Source: Flavobacterium agri
Lineage (GTDB): Bacteria; Bacteroidota; Bacteroidia; Flavobacteriales; Flavobacteriaceae
Reading direction: 5' to 3'
Length of the DNA stretch: 64,000 bases
Assembly: GCF_013401995.1 (NCBI RefSeq)
Contig: NZ_JACBJI010000003.1
Location: forward strand, 62,001-126,000
Below, in pieces: positions 42,386 to 53,100 of the stretch (position 1 is its first letter; the number at the start of each line of letters is the position of its first letter). The translations under genes and the position numbers were made by a program. The notes below the pieces were generated by a model. The model did not search any database and was not told the origin of the DNA. It worked only from the letters and a program-made list of their open reading frames with translations.

Positions 42386-45300
42386 TCAATTCGTCAACTT
42401 CCGATTCACCACAGTTCCGTCCGGAAAATAGATTTTGGCAAGATAAATACCTTCGGAATAGAAGAAATCCCATCGAAGCGGAAACTCATCCGAAATAGGT
42501 AAAAACGTGCGCAACAATTTACCTGTGATATCATAAACCACGACTTTAGAAACTGTTTTGGACGATTGGACGAGTAGTTGTTCGTCGTCAATGAAAGCCA
42601 TTAATTGAAGTTGTTCAGCATCATTCACCTGCAAAGCTTCCGTCGTATATCTCAAAACGAAACGATCGTCGAATCGGCCTGTAGCCGAAGTGAAATCGTA
42701 TGGGCTTTCCTTGAGGTTGTGGATGATGTCGAGCAATTTATCCTCGAGGTAAATGTTTTGGTCGGTGAACAATCCGTCTACATGATCGATGCGAATCGAA
42801 AAATCGCTTCCGCCCGTATTGTGGAAACCCAACGGTACTTGGTCATTAACGTCGAAAGGAATCGGACGTGCTTGGATGACGAGATTCTTGTCTTGCATTA
42901 TAGAATAAAGTCCCGTTCCTGTATCATCGAAACGCAAACCGTCAAGGCCTCTGTCCCAATCTAATGTGGCGTTTTGGGAATATCCGACAAGGGTTTGGCA
43001 GAATACGTTCGCCGAAGCGGTAAGGTTGAGCCAAATGCGGTGTTTTTCAAGGTCGGGTTCGGGCTGTTCGTCGGCATCCAATTTGAATGTATCCATATTC
43101 GGCCTGAAGAATTGGCTGTTGTTGCCCGATACACGCATCGCATTGTTGAAAGTCGCATTGCCCGACGGAACGAGGCTTTTTACGAAAAATGATTGTCCGG
43201 CCGCTACATATCCGTTCGGAGCTGGCCCGCCAGACGAGGCCATCGTTCCGACGCCTCCTAATTTATTCCAAGAAGCGTAATCGGCTGCGCTGTAATTGAT
43301 CAGGAAGTCGTAATAAAACGGATCAGGGAAACTCGCGCTCGGTGCGGTGTTGTGCGTCCAGAAATAAATCGTGCCGTCTATGGTCGTAGCATTTGCCGCA
43401 TGATTGAGGAAAGAAGCCGCGCTCAAAGCCGACGGATATGGATTGCCGAGCAAGTTCCATTTGTCGTCTGTTATCGCGCCTCCCAGCGTTCCGTGGCTTA
43501 CCGGCGCATTGATAGGACCGTTGTTCGGTGTTCCTGTGAAAGTTGCGGTGTACGGCACTTTGACCGAAGGACTCGTCGAATAGGTTTGGGGCGCACGAAC
43601 AATGTAGCCTTTTCTAGGGTCCATGACCGTAGCCGTGCCTTCCTGTGCCCAATTTCCGGTTCCTGAACCTATGAAAGGCGTCCAGCTGTAAAATTTGTCC
43701 GGTTGTGTGGCAGGAGATAAATTGCCCAACGTGTAATTCGAAGCCATCGTCATAGGTGAATTCCAATAGGTGTAATCGTATCGGTAAACGGGTTGGGTGA
43801 TGCGTTGCATCGTGACGATTCCGACGTTGGCCGTATTGTTCACCTGAATCAAACTCGCGTCGTTCATGATTTGGAATTGACCGCCTGCGTTCACGTTCAA
43901 TACATCGACCAAAACCAGATTGTTGCCCGAAGTGATCTGCAGATAGCCGCCATTGAGAACCGTCATATTGTAAGCGTTTCCAGTGTAATTCGTACCCGAA
44001 ATGATCGGATCGTTCGTCACATTCGGGATTACGACACAGTCGCTCGAAGTCGGAACGCCCACAGGTGTCCAATTGGCGCCATTGCTCCATGCCGTTCCCG
44101 CCGAACCGTTCCAGGTTTTGTACGGCCATGACGCGTTTCCGGTCATGTCGGCTGCGATAGCCGTACAGTTCGCATCGGTCAACGCGGTAACGGAATAAAT
44201 GGCCGTCGCCGATGGAGAAACCGAAACGGTGTAAGGACTCGTCATGATTCCCGTTATCGTGGTCGGCGTGACGCCATCGGTATAAGTCAAGTTCCAAGGT
44301 GCGGTTCCTGTCAAAGCGATGCTGATGGCGGCCGTGCCCATACAGCTGTTTCCCGATCCCGAGATTACCGAAGTCGGTCGTGGCCGGATGATGAAATCTG
44401 CACTTGCTCGCACCGAAGGCGATGAAGAACAGGCCGCGTAATATGTATATGTTCCCGCCGTATTCGTATTGGCCAGTCCCGAACCTGCAACCCCAACCGG
44501 ATTGAAAGGCGATCCCGTACCTATAGGCGATCCGCCCGAAGATGCCGTATACCATTCTACCGGAGCGCTCGCCGTAGAAGACAAGTAACCTCCGGTCGGG
44601 CCTGTAATCTGCCATTGATATGTATCCGTAAGCGTGATGTTCGAAAACGAGAACATCGTCGAAATCAAGGTGTATGTGACTCCCGCGTTGAGCGTGGCGC
44701 TCATTTGGCATTCAAGCGAAGAAGGCCCGCCGTCGTCGTCGCCCACGATCCATGTGCCGCTTCCGCAGACTCCGGGCGTGAACGGAAGCACGACAATGTA
44801 ACCCATACCGTCATAAGCCGCATCGGGCGTCATGTTGAAGGTGTATGTCCCGGTAACGCTCACCTGAAAACTGTACATGGTATAATTGGCGGTATTGTCA
44901 TCGAAAATACAAGTGGGCGAATTGTCCAGGAATATCAACGGCTGCAACGCGATAGGGTCGGTCGCAGCATTCCAAGCGCCGTTTATCGTAAGTCCGACAT
45001 TGGTTAAAGCGGTACACGAAGCCGTCGCTGAAATCGTTCCCGATCCGCCTTGGCAAATGTTCGTTCCCGTTGTTGTCGGTGGGCCGGATAGGGTTTGGAA
45101 ATACGCATATCCGATCCAAATGCCTTGTCCTGTCGCGCCTCCGCAATTCGAGCGCACCCAAAAATAATAGAAAGTGTTGGGTGCAAGTGCCGTAAGGTTT
45201 GCGGTGGTCACGCCTGCGCCCGTACTTCCTGTTGGAGTGCTGGCCGCAGTGGGCGCAACGGACGATGTCGACACATAATACTGATATCCGTTTGCCGGTG

Positions 45301-46972
45301 CAGGGCTTGCAGCCGTCCAGCTGATCGTGGCCGTTCCCGAAGTGATGGCCGAAGAGCTCAGGTTCGACGGATTTCCGGAACAAGGCAACGTGTTGACCGT
45401 GAATTTGTAATCTTCGGCTTCTCCATAAGTGATCGATCCGCAGGCCGACGGATTGGTGGCGTAAAAATCGGCACGGATACGCATGCGGTAATCGCCGGCC
45501 GCAATCGTGGGTACGGTCATCGTTCCGGTTGCCCCGGCCACGTAACCTCCGCTTGAATACATTTTTTCGCCCGCATCGTCAAAATCAAGATCGTTATTCC
45601 AATCGACCCAAATATTGAAACCGAATGTGCCTCCGGTCATGGCCGCACTAAAGTTGACGGTCGAAGCCGGATTGGCCGCAACGGTCATCGTCGGGTAGAA
45701 ATCCCCATAACCGTTCGTCGACAAGCCCGAGCCGTTATTGGTAATGTTTGATGTTCCTGCGGTCGTAGAAAAATTATTGACGTAATAACCCGTTCCCGTA
45801 GAAGATGGCAAGCAATGGCCAGTGTGGAAACTCGAGCCGACCCAAGAGCTGTATTCCGTTACGGTGCAATACGACCTGACCCAAAAATAATACGTGGTAT
45901 TGGCGGTAAGACCTGTAAGACTTACCGAAGTCACGCCTGCCGCGACAGTTCCTGTAGGAATCGTGCCTGCCGTAGGAGGTGTTGCGCTTGTGGTCACATA
46001 ATATTGATATCCGCTTGCCGGTGCAGGAGAGGCCGCCGTCCACGATACGTTGGCCGAAGTCAATGTCGTCGTCGAGGTGATCAATGAGGGTGTTTGCGAA
46101 CATGGGGGAAGCGTAGTGGCACAAATGCCGAAAGTTCCCGATTGCGCGCCGTTATACGCCCAAACCCTGATATAGACCGTTGTGCCGGGCGTCAATCCCG
46201 TTGCGGTAAGCGTCGACATATTGCCGTTGACGCTGCTGTCGTCATCGCACGAAAGCAAACTCAATGAACCACAACTTCCGGTGTAGAACGCCATGCCCGA
46301 ATCGGTAATGTTCCCGGTTTGGGTGTCTACGGTTAAAATACCGTTTGCGGGTACGGTTGCCGAGAACCACACGTCTCCGCCCGAATAACTGGCACATCCG
46401 GGAGCGGGAATTCCCGAACTCGCCGTCGCGCCCGTTGTCGTGTATGAGGAATAACTGCATGAAGTCGTTACCGTCAACGGTGTAGCTGTCGAACATTCGT
46501 CGTTGCTCAAAGCCACGCTTTTTACCACGCAGATGGTTCCCGTCATGTTGTTCGAACCCAGATTGTTCGTACGCATCAAACGCAAATAATACGTGGTATT
46601 CGGATTGACCGCCGCGTTCAAGGTAGCGTCGGCCATTGCAGGAACTGTACAAGCGGTATAAGCCGCGCCGCAAGCCGTATAAATCGCAAGCCCGAGATTT
46701 CGGTTGCTCGTCCCGATAATCGACACGTTCGTCGTGGTCGCATCCGTCGTGAACTGGAACCATCCGTCGCGATGGGATGTTCCCGAACACGGTGCCGGTC
46801 CGTCGTTGTTGAACGCCGAGGTGACCGTGTAATTCGTCGTGGAGCAAGTCGTATTCACGGAAAGTGAAGGAGCTGTGCCGGCACATACATCGGCTTGGGC
46901 AAAAATCCACGTCTGAAACAGTAAAAAAAGAATACAAAGGAAATGCTTGAGGAAATCGTAATTATTTTTCAT
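42386..46972 (-). CDS. T9SS type A sorting domain protein with fibronectin III and GEVED domains
   Basis: About 1528 residues from ATG 46972 (MKNNYDFLKHFLCILFLLFQTWIFAQ signal peptide region; an ATG at 46984 adds 4 residues). Two near-identical Fn3 domains carry SWTAASPAPA-GYQYYV and YYFWVRS (about residues 290-380 and 530-620). A GEVED domain lies between them (INNGEAEDY-like YGEAEDYKFTV). The last 577 residues form a module shared with the 47140-55179 protein (KTWNGSAGT, NPYPSAL, GQSFFVKSL). The C-terminus (VVVYDITGKLLRTF then GIYLAKIYF) is a type A T9SS sorting domain. The protein is exported through the outer membrane and probably cell-surface or released; adhesion is inferred. Confidence 0.93.
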   Translation of the reverse strand: MKNNYDFLKHFLCILFLLFQTWIFAQADVCAGTAPSLSVNTTCSTTNYTVTSAFNNDGPAPCSGTSHRDGWFQFTTDATTTNVSIIGTSNRNLGLAIYTACGAAYTACTVPAMADATLNAAVNPNTTYYLRLMRTNNLGSNNMTGTICVVKSVALSNDECSTATPLTVTTSCSYSSYTTTGATASSGIPAPGCASYSGGDVWFSATVPANGILTVDTQTGNITDSGMAFYTGSCGSLSLLSCDDDSSVNGNMSTLTATGLTPGTTVYIRVWAYNGAQSGTFGICATTLPPCSQTPSLITSTTTLTSANVSWTAASPAPASGYQYYVTTSATPPTAGTIPTGTVAAGVTSVSLTGLTANTTYYFWVRSYCTVTEYSSWVGSSFHTGHCLPSSTGTGYYVNNFSTTAGTSNITNNGSGLSTNGYGDFYPTMTVAANPASTVNFSAAMTGGTFGFNIWVDWNNDLDFDDAGEKMYSSGGYVAGATGTMTVPTIAAGDYRMRIRADFYATNPSACGSITYGEAEDYKFTVNTLPCSGNPSNLSSSAITSGTATISWTAASPAPANGYQYYVSTSSVAPTAASTPTGSTGAGVTTANLTALAPNTFYYFWVRSNCGGATGQGIWIGYAYFQTLSGPPTTTGTNICQGGSGTISATASCTALTNVGLTINGAWNAATDPIALQPLIFLDNSPTCIFDDNTANYTMYSFQVSVTGTYTFNMTPDAAYDGMGYIVVLPFTPGVCGSGTWIVGDDDGGPSSLECQMSATLNAGVTYTLISTMFSFSNITLTDTYQWQITGPTGGYLSSTASAPVEWYTASSGGSPIGTGSPFNPVGVAGSGLANTNTAGTYTYYAACSSSPSVRASADFIIRPRPTSVISGSGNSCMGTAAISIALTGTAPWNLTYTDGVTPTTITGIMTSPYTVSVSPSATAIYSVTALTDANCTAIAADMTGNASWPYKTWNGSAGTAWSNGANWTPVGVPTSSDCVVIPNVTNDPIISGTNYTGNAYNMTVLNGGYLQITSGNNLVLVDVLNVNAGGQFQIMNDASLIQVNNTANVGIVTMQRITQPVYRYDYTYWNSPMTMASNYTLGNLSPATQPDKFYSWTPFIGSGTGNWAQEGTATVMDPRKGYIVRAPQTYSTSPSVKVPYTATFTGTPNNGPINAPVSHGTLGGAITDDKWNLLGNPYPSALSAASFLNHAANATTIDGTIYFWTHNTAPSASFPDPFYYDFLINYSAADYASWNKLGGVGTMASSGGPAPNGYVAAGQSFFVKSLVPSGNATFNNAMRVSGNNSQFFRPNMDTFKLDADEQPEPDLEKHRIWLNLTASANVFCQTLVGYSQNATLDWDRGLDGLRFDDTGTGLYSIMQDKNLVIQARPIPFDVNDQVPLGFHNTGGSDFSIRIDHVDGLFTDQNIYLEDKLLDIIHNLKESPYDFTSATGRFDDRFVLRYTTEALQVNDAEQLQLMAFIDDEQLLVQSSKTVSKVVVYDITGKLLRTFLPISDEFPLRWDFFYSEGIYLAKIYFPDGTVVNRKLTN

Positions 46973-47000
46973 AAGCATTGACACGTTTGTGGTAGTATTC

Positions 47001-47008
47001 CAAATTTA
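47001..47008 (-). promoter_or_regulatory. -7 promoter element of the first T9SS gene
   Basis: TAAATTTG on the minus strand, perfect consensus, 28 bases before ATG 46972. A CTG sits 18 bases upstream in place of TTG. Confidence 0.5.
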
Positions 47009-47092
47009 ATGAAATAAAATATGTTTCAGAATATATGGTTTATAAAATTCGTAATCTGTCAATAATTTTGTCCGTTGAGGTGTAAAAAAGAA

Positions 47093-47116
47093 AAAGGCCC
47101 TCTTTCGAAGACCTTT
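47093..47116 (-). terminator. Terminator of the giant T9SS gene
   Basis: AAAGG (47093-47097) pairs with CCTTT (47112-47116), and TCTT (47101-47104) with AAGA (47108-47111), with a CCC bulge between. On the minus strand a T-rich stretch follows. It lies 24 bases after the stop at 47140. Confidence 0.6.
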
Positions 47117-47139
47117 CCCTAAGCATATCAAACTTAAAA

Positions 47140-50100
47140 TCAATGCGCTAATTTAATGTCGAACTCGTTATCGTCCGAAAGTTTGACTTTTGCTATATAA
47201 ATGCCTTGGGCGAAATTGAAGCTGCTTTCAAACGTATTTCCTTGTGGTTCGTAAGTGGTGATTTTCTTGCCGTTCACATCAAAGATTTCGATTGAGATGA
47301 TATCCAAAGAAGCCTGAGCGAACAATTTATCGTCACTTATGAACGCCACAACGCCATCCTGAAGCTCGTGATCGCCTACGCCAAGCTGTTCATTGGTGTA
47401 ACGCAACACGAAGCGGTCGTTGAATGTCCCTACTGCCGAAGCGAACGAGTATGGCGCGCTTTTCAAATCGTGGATAACATTGAGCAATTTGTCCTCGAGG
47501 TACACATTTTGGGTTTCGAACAAACCGTCGAGATGGTCGACTCCTACGGTAAACGTCGCTGCAACCGTGGCTTTGTAGCCAAGAGGAACCAGATCTGAGG
47601 TTTCAAAAGGCAGCGCGCGTCCCTGTACCGTCAATCTAACATCTTCGATAGTGGAATAGAACGTGACCGCGTTGCCTGCAAAAGTTTCCCCGTCGAAATT
47701 ACGGTCTCTTGCGTTGGTCGCCCCTTCGGCATATCCGACCAAAATCTGACTGAACGCCCCTTGTGTATTGGCTAGGTTTAGCCAGATGCGGTGTCTTTCT
47801 AAAGTCGGAGTCGCCGTCGTAAACGGATTCGCCTGTCTAAAGAATACATTGTTATTGCCGCGTACCCTCATATTGTTTTCAAAAACGGCATTTCCGCTGG
47901 CCAACGCTTTTACGAAGAAGCTTTGGCCCGTGGCGACAAATCCGGTAGGAGGAGTTCCTCCGTAACCTGCAGGAACAGTACTGGTTCCGCCCATTCCGGT
48001 CGTATAGGTGGCATAATCGGAAGCGGTGTAATTGCTTGTGAAATTGCCATAGAATGGATCTGCAAATGCCGTACTCGGAGGCGAATGGTGCGTCCAGAAG
48101 TACAACGTACCGTCTAGTAAATTGACATTTGTAGGATGCGCAAGGAAAAGATCCGCATCAAGTGCCGACGGATATGGGTTTCCGATCAAATTCAACTTGT
48201 CGTTCACCGAAGCTGGCGGCAAGCTTCCTATTGCGACAGGAGCCGTTAGTGATCCGTTGTTTGGCGTGCCGATAAAAGTGGCCGTGTACGGAGCCGTAAT
48301 CATGGGGCTGTTCGAATAACCGTTAGGCGCGCGGACGATGTATCCTTTGTTCGGATTCATGATCGTGGCGACGCTTTCCTGTATCCAGTTTCCGTTTCCT
48401 CCGGCAACCGACGGATTCCAGCTATAAAACTTATCCGATTGCGTATTCGGCGACAAGTTGCCCAAAGTGTAGTTCGATGCCAATGTTACAGGTGAATTCC
48501 AATACGTGTAGTCGAATCGATAGACCGGCGGCGTAGTTCTTTGCATGTGCATCGTTCCTACGTTGGCTACATTGTCGATTTGGTTCAGGCTCGCGTCATC
48601 GGCAATATTGAACGCGCCTCCCGCATTCACGTTGACGAAATTGGTCACTTCGATCGTGTTGCTTCCGGTTACGGATAAGTTTCCTCCGTTAAGGATGGTC
48701 AAGTTCAATGCATATCCGACAAAGCTCACTCCCGAAATGATTGGGTCATTGGTCACGTTCGGAATGACGACGCAATTCATGTTCGTCGGTACGCCCGCAG
48801 GTGTCCAGTTGGCGGCGTTGTTCCAGTCTGTGCCCGCCGAACCGTTCCAGGTTTTTCCGTTTCCGGTCACGGTGATGCAATTGCTCGTCGCGGTACAGTT
48901 GACCGAGTTCAACGTCGATGTGACGATCACGTGGTAATAGGTCGTTTGTGCAAGTACCGGCGGATCATAAGTTGCCGATGTCGCTCCACCGATATTTGTC
49001 CAAGGACCGCCGCAACCGATGGTGTTGCTTTGCCATTGATAAGAAAGCGCTCCGTTGGCCGTAGCCGCAGTCACGATTGTAAACGCAGCCGGATTTTCGC
49101 CGGCGCATATCGTTTGGTCGCCTGCCATGACAGGAGCGGTTACGTCATTCACGAAAACGGTCAGGCTATTCGAAGTAGCGTCGCAGCTCACGGCATTCAC
49201 CGTTCCGGTAACCACTCTTTGATAGTGCGTGGTTTGTGTAAGTCCCGCCGGCGGATCGTATGTCGCGGCATTTGCACTCGGAATATTTGTCCAAGGTCCG
49301 GCCGCACTCACCGTACTGCTTTGCCATTGATAGGTCAAGCCTGTTCCCGTGGCAGGAATCGTTACGGTAAAGGCCGCAGGGTCGCCTCCCGAACAAACGG
49401 TCTGGTTGGATGCAATGACGCCCGGAGTGACCGAATTCGCCGTTACGGTTATACAATTGCTCAAAGCGGTACATTGTACGCCGTTAAACGTAGAAGTAGT
49501 GATTCTTCTGTAATAAGTCGTTTGGGTGAGTCCGGCTGGCGGATCGTACGTTGCCGATGTCGCACCTGGAATGTTTGCCCAGCTTCCGCTCGGACTTGCA
49601 CAACCCGAAGCCGAAGTCGTGCTTTGCCATTGATACGTCAAAACACCCGAACCTGTGGCTGGAGCGACGACTGTAAATGCGGCAGGGTTGTTTCCGCAAA
49701 GCGTCTGGTCGCTTCCGACCGTTCCTCCGTTGACTTGGTTCACCGTAATCGTTACGCAGTTGCTTGTGGCCGAACACGTCTGGATTCCGATAGTGGAAAC
49801 CGCCGTTCTTCTATAATAAGTAGTCTGCGTCAAAGGTCCAGGATTATAAGCCGCCGTGTTCGACGAACCGATAAGCGTCCAAGGGCCGCTGCATCCGACG
49901 GTGCTGTATTCCCAGAAATAAGAAAGCGTGCCGGTTGCGGTTCCCGGTGCAGAAGAGGTAAACGCTGGAGGATCGTCTCCGTTGCAAATCGTCAAATCGC
50001 CCGCAATCGCTCCTGCAGTCACATTGTTGATCGTCACCTGTATCGGAGTCGTATTGGCCACCGAACAAGGCACGCCGTTGATGACCGACGTCACTTCGCG

Positions 50101-53100
50101 TCTGTACCATGTGGTTTGCGTCAATCCAGCAGGTGCATCGTAAGTAATTGCCGTTGCACCGGGAATCAAAGTCCAAGGACCGGTTGCAGCAACGGTGCTG
50201 CTGTACCATTGGTAAGACAAGCTGGTTCCGGTTGCAGGTATGGTTTCTGTAAATGCCGCCGGGTCGGCCGGGCTGCAAAGCGTTTGGTTGGCCGCTACCG
50301 TTCCTGGAGTTACAGGTCGTGCAACGATTATGGTAATCGTGACCGGAGTTCCCACGCAACCAGCGGTAGAACGAGGCGTGATCGTATACGTTACGTTTTG
50401 GTTGGCAGCCGATAAGTTGGTCAAAACATCAGGGAAAACGAATGATTGGCCCGGTGTAAAATTCGCCGATGTATACGGGAAAGTCACCGAACTGGTCACC
50501 AATGCATTCACGCTACGTGTCACGGTATAGTACATGTTTCCGTCGGTGATGTTTCCGCTTACGGTCACACCGGCACTTGTGGCGCTACAAATCGTCGAAT
50601 TGTCCGGAGGACTTGTGATCGTCGCCACCGGACGAGGCAAAATGCTCACGTTGAATACCTGAGGCGTAATGCTACATTGGAAAGCTCCCGTAGGCGGTCC
50701 CGGATAATCGTAAATGTTAGGAACGATAGAAATAGGAGTGACAACCGTCGCATTCGTGGTGTTTTGAGCCGTGAATGAGAAGTCGGCTTCCGATGTCCTT
50801 AGCCACACCAAGAACCAGAATCTAGGGCTTGTAGTTCCCGTAGGATTCGGAGTAGGTGATGTGAGGTAGGTATTGTCGATGGTATAATTGAATCGAATGG
50901 CTGCATCGTCCGAGTGGATCGAGCTGATACTTGGCGTAAATGTCGTTCCGGGACAAATCGCTGCACCCGGTTGTCCGTTCATGTTGAACGTAAATCCGAC
51001 GTTATCCACAACTTGAATCAACACAGAATTACTCGTCACGCTTCCGCAAGGATTCGTCACGACAAGCCTGTAGTAATAGTTTGGCGTCGCACCCGTGATC
51101 AAGCCCGGCGTATAACTCGCGCCCGTGCTTGCACCCGGAGCGTTCGCCCATCCGGTCAAACCGTCGAGGCTTCGTTGCCATTGATATGTATAAGTTCCCG
51201 ATCCGCCGGCAACAGGAGTGGTTTGCGTAATAGCTCCCGGTGAAGCGAATTCACAAACGGTCTGGTTCTCACCAATCACAGGAGCGACCAGATTCGGATA
51301 GACCGTAACCGATGCAGTAGAAATGATCGAGCACCCGTTAGGGGCCGTGGCGATCATCGTGATTACCGTGATTTGGCTGACGGTAGTGTTGTTGACAGGA
51401 GTTCCCGTAATTATATTGCTGTTTCCGCTGTTGGCGATTCCCGTAACATTTGTAGTGTTCGATCGGGTCCAACTATATACTGTTCCCGGAACGCTGTTCG
51501 TGTTCGTGAACGTAATGGTCGCCATATTCGAACCTGTACAAACGTTCTGGGTTGCCGGAGTACGCGTCATGTTCGGTGCCGGATCCAACGTAATCTGTGC
51601 CGTGGTCGTAGCCGAAGGGCAGCCTGCAGCCGTAGCCGTTATCGTAAAGGTTACCGTGACGACGGCATTGGTCGTGTTGGTCAAAGTGCCTGCAATGCTC
51701 GTTCCGTTTCCGCTAGCTCCAAGTCCGGTTACTGTGGCGACATTATCTCGCGTCCAATTGAAAGTAGTTCCAGAAACCGCATTCGGATTTGAAATGTTAA
51801 TCGTCGTGAAAGGCAATGCCGAACACAATGTTTGGGTTGCCGGGCTTGCCGATACAGTAGGCTGCGGATTCACCGTAACCGTAACCGTAATCGGGGCCGA
51901 ATCGCATCCCGCGGCCGAAGTCATGATGGTGAAAGTCGTCGTCTGAGCGACATTCGTAGTATTCGTAAGCGAACCTGAAATTGTCGAACTCGATCCGCTG
52001 GCTGCAATTCCCGTGAGGTTTGCCGTATTGTCGCGCGTCCAGCTATAAGTCGTTCCGACAACCGAATTCGGGTTGGCAATATTGATGTTTGCAATCGCAT
52101 TTCCGGAACAAACGGTTTGTGAAGCCGGTGTGGCCGAAACCGTTGGACGAGGATTCACGATCACATCGACTGTAAACGGCACGTTCGATGCACATCCGAA
52201 TTCCGAAGTCGCTGTCAAAGAAAACGTAACGGTCTGCGGCGTGTTGGTCGTATTGGTCAATGTGCCCGAAATCGTGTCGCCGAAACCACTCCCTCCAATT
52301 CCCGTAACGTTCACCGTGTTGTTTCGCGTCCAGCTGTAATCTATGGTTCCCGAAACGCCGTTCGGATTGGTCATCACGATAGAGGTGATGGCCGTTCCCG
52401 AGCAAATGGTTTGGGTCGTAGGCGTTCCGGCCACGGTCGGCGTCGGATACACATTGAAAATCACGTTGAATGTCGAGCCGATACAAGTGCCGTTGCTGGC
52501 GGTTACCGTATAGGTAGCGGTTTGCGTAGAGCCTGTCGTATTGGTCAAATTTTGGCTGATTGTAGGCTGGTTCGTACCCGTCGTCGCACCTCCGACAACA
52601 CCTGATAACACAGGCAAACCCCATGAATAGGTAGTTCCAGCAGGAATGATATTGCCGCCTCCGTTTGTCGGAGCGTAAGAGAAAGTCGTTCCACTACAGG
52701 CGGTTTGCGTCGTATTGATGATGAATGGCCTCGGATTTACCGTCACGACTACCGTAAACGCCGTTCCGACGCAATTCCCGGCAGTTCCTGATGTAGGCGT
52801 TACCGTGTACGTTGCCGTCTGCACCACATTCGTAGGGTTGATGAGCGTTTGGCTCACCGCCGCCTGTCCGCTTTGCGCGCTTCCTCCGGTAATTCCACCG
52901 GTAACTACAGGCGCAGGCCATGAATAGGTCGTGCCCGCAGGTACGATTGTAGCCGCTGTCGGGATTCCGTTAGTCGGAGTCGCGTCAAAAGCGTCTTCGC
53001 TGCAAATTGTCGTATTTTGAGCCGGGATGTAAGGTCTTTCGTTGACCACGAGCACGGCCGAAATCGAAACCGCCGGCACGACGCAACCATTCGACACAAC

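Noticed and set aside
48931..50415. A 494-codon plus-strand frame inside the giant T9SS gene
   Set aside because: It is antisense to repeated Ig-like coding sequence. Translation is Arg/Ser/Cys-rich with no signal and repeats follow those of the true gene.
51323..51946. A 207-codon hydrophobic-looking plus-strand frame (many VTV and VPV runs)
   Set aside because: Antisense reading of threonine- and asparagine-rich PKD-like repeats gives valine-rich sequence; no start context and no neighbour supports it.
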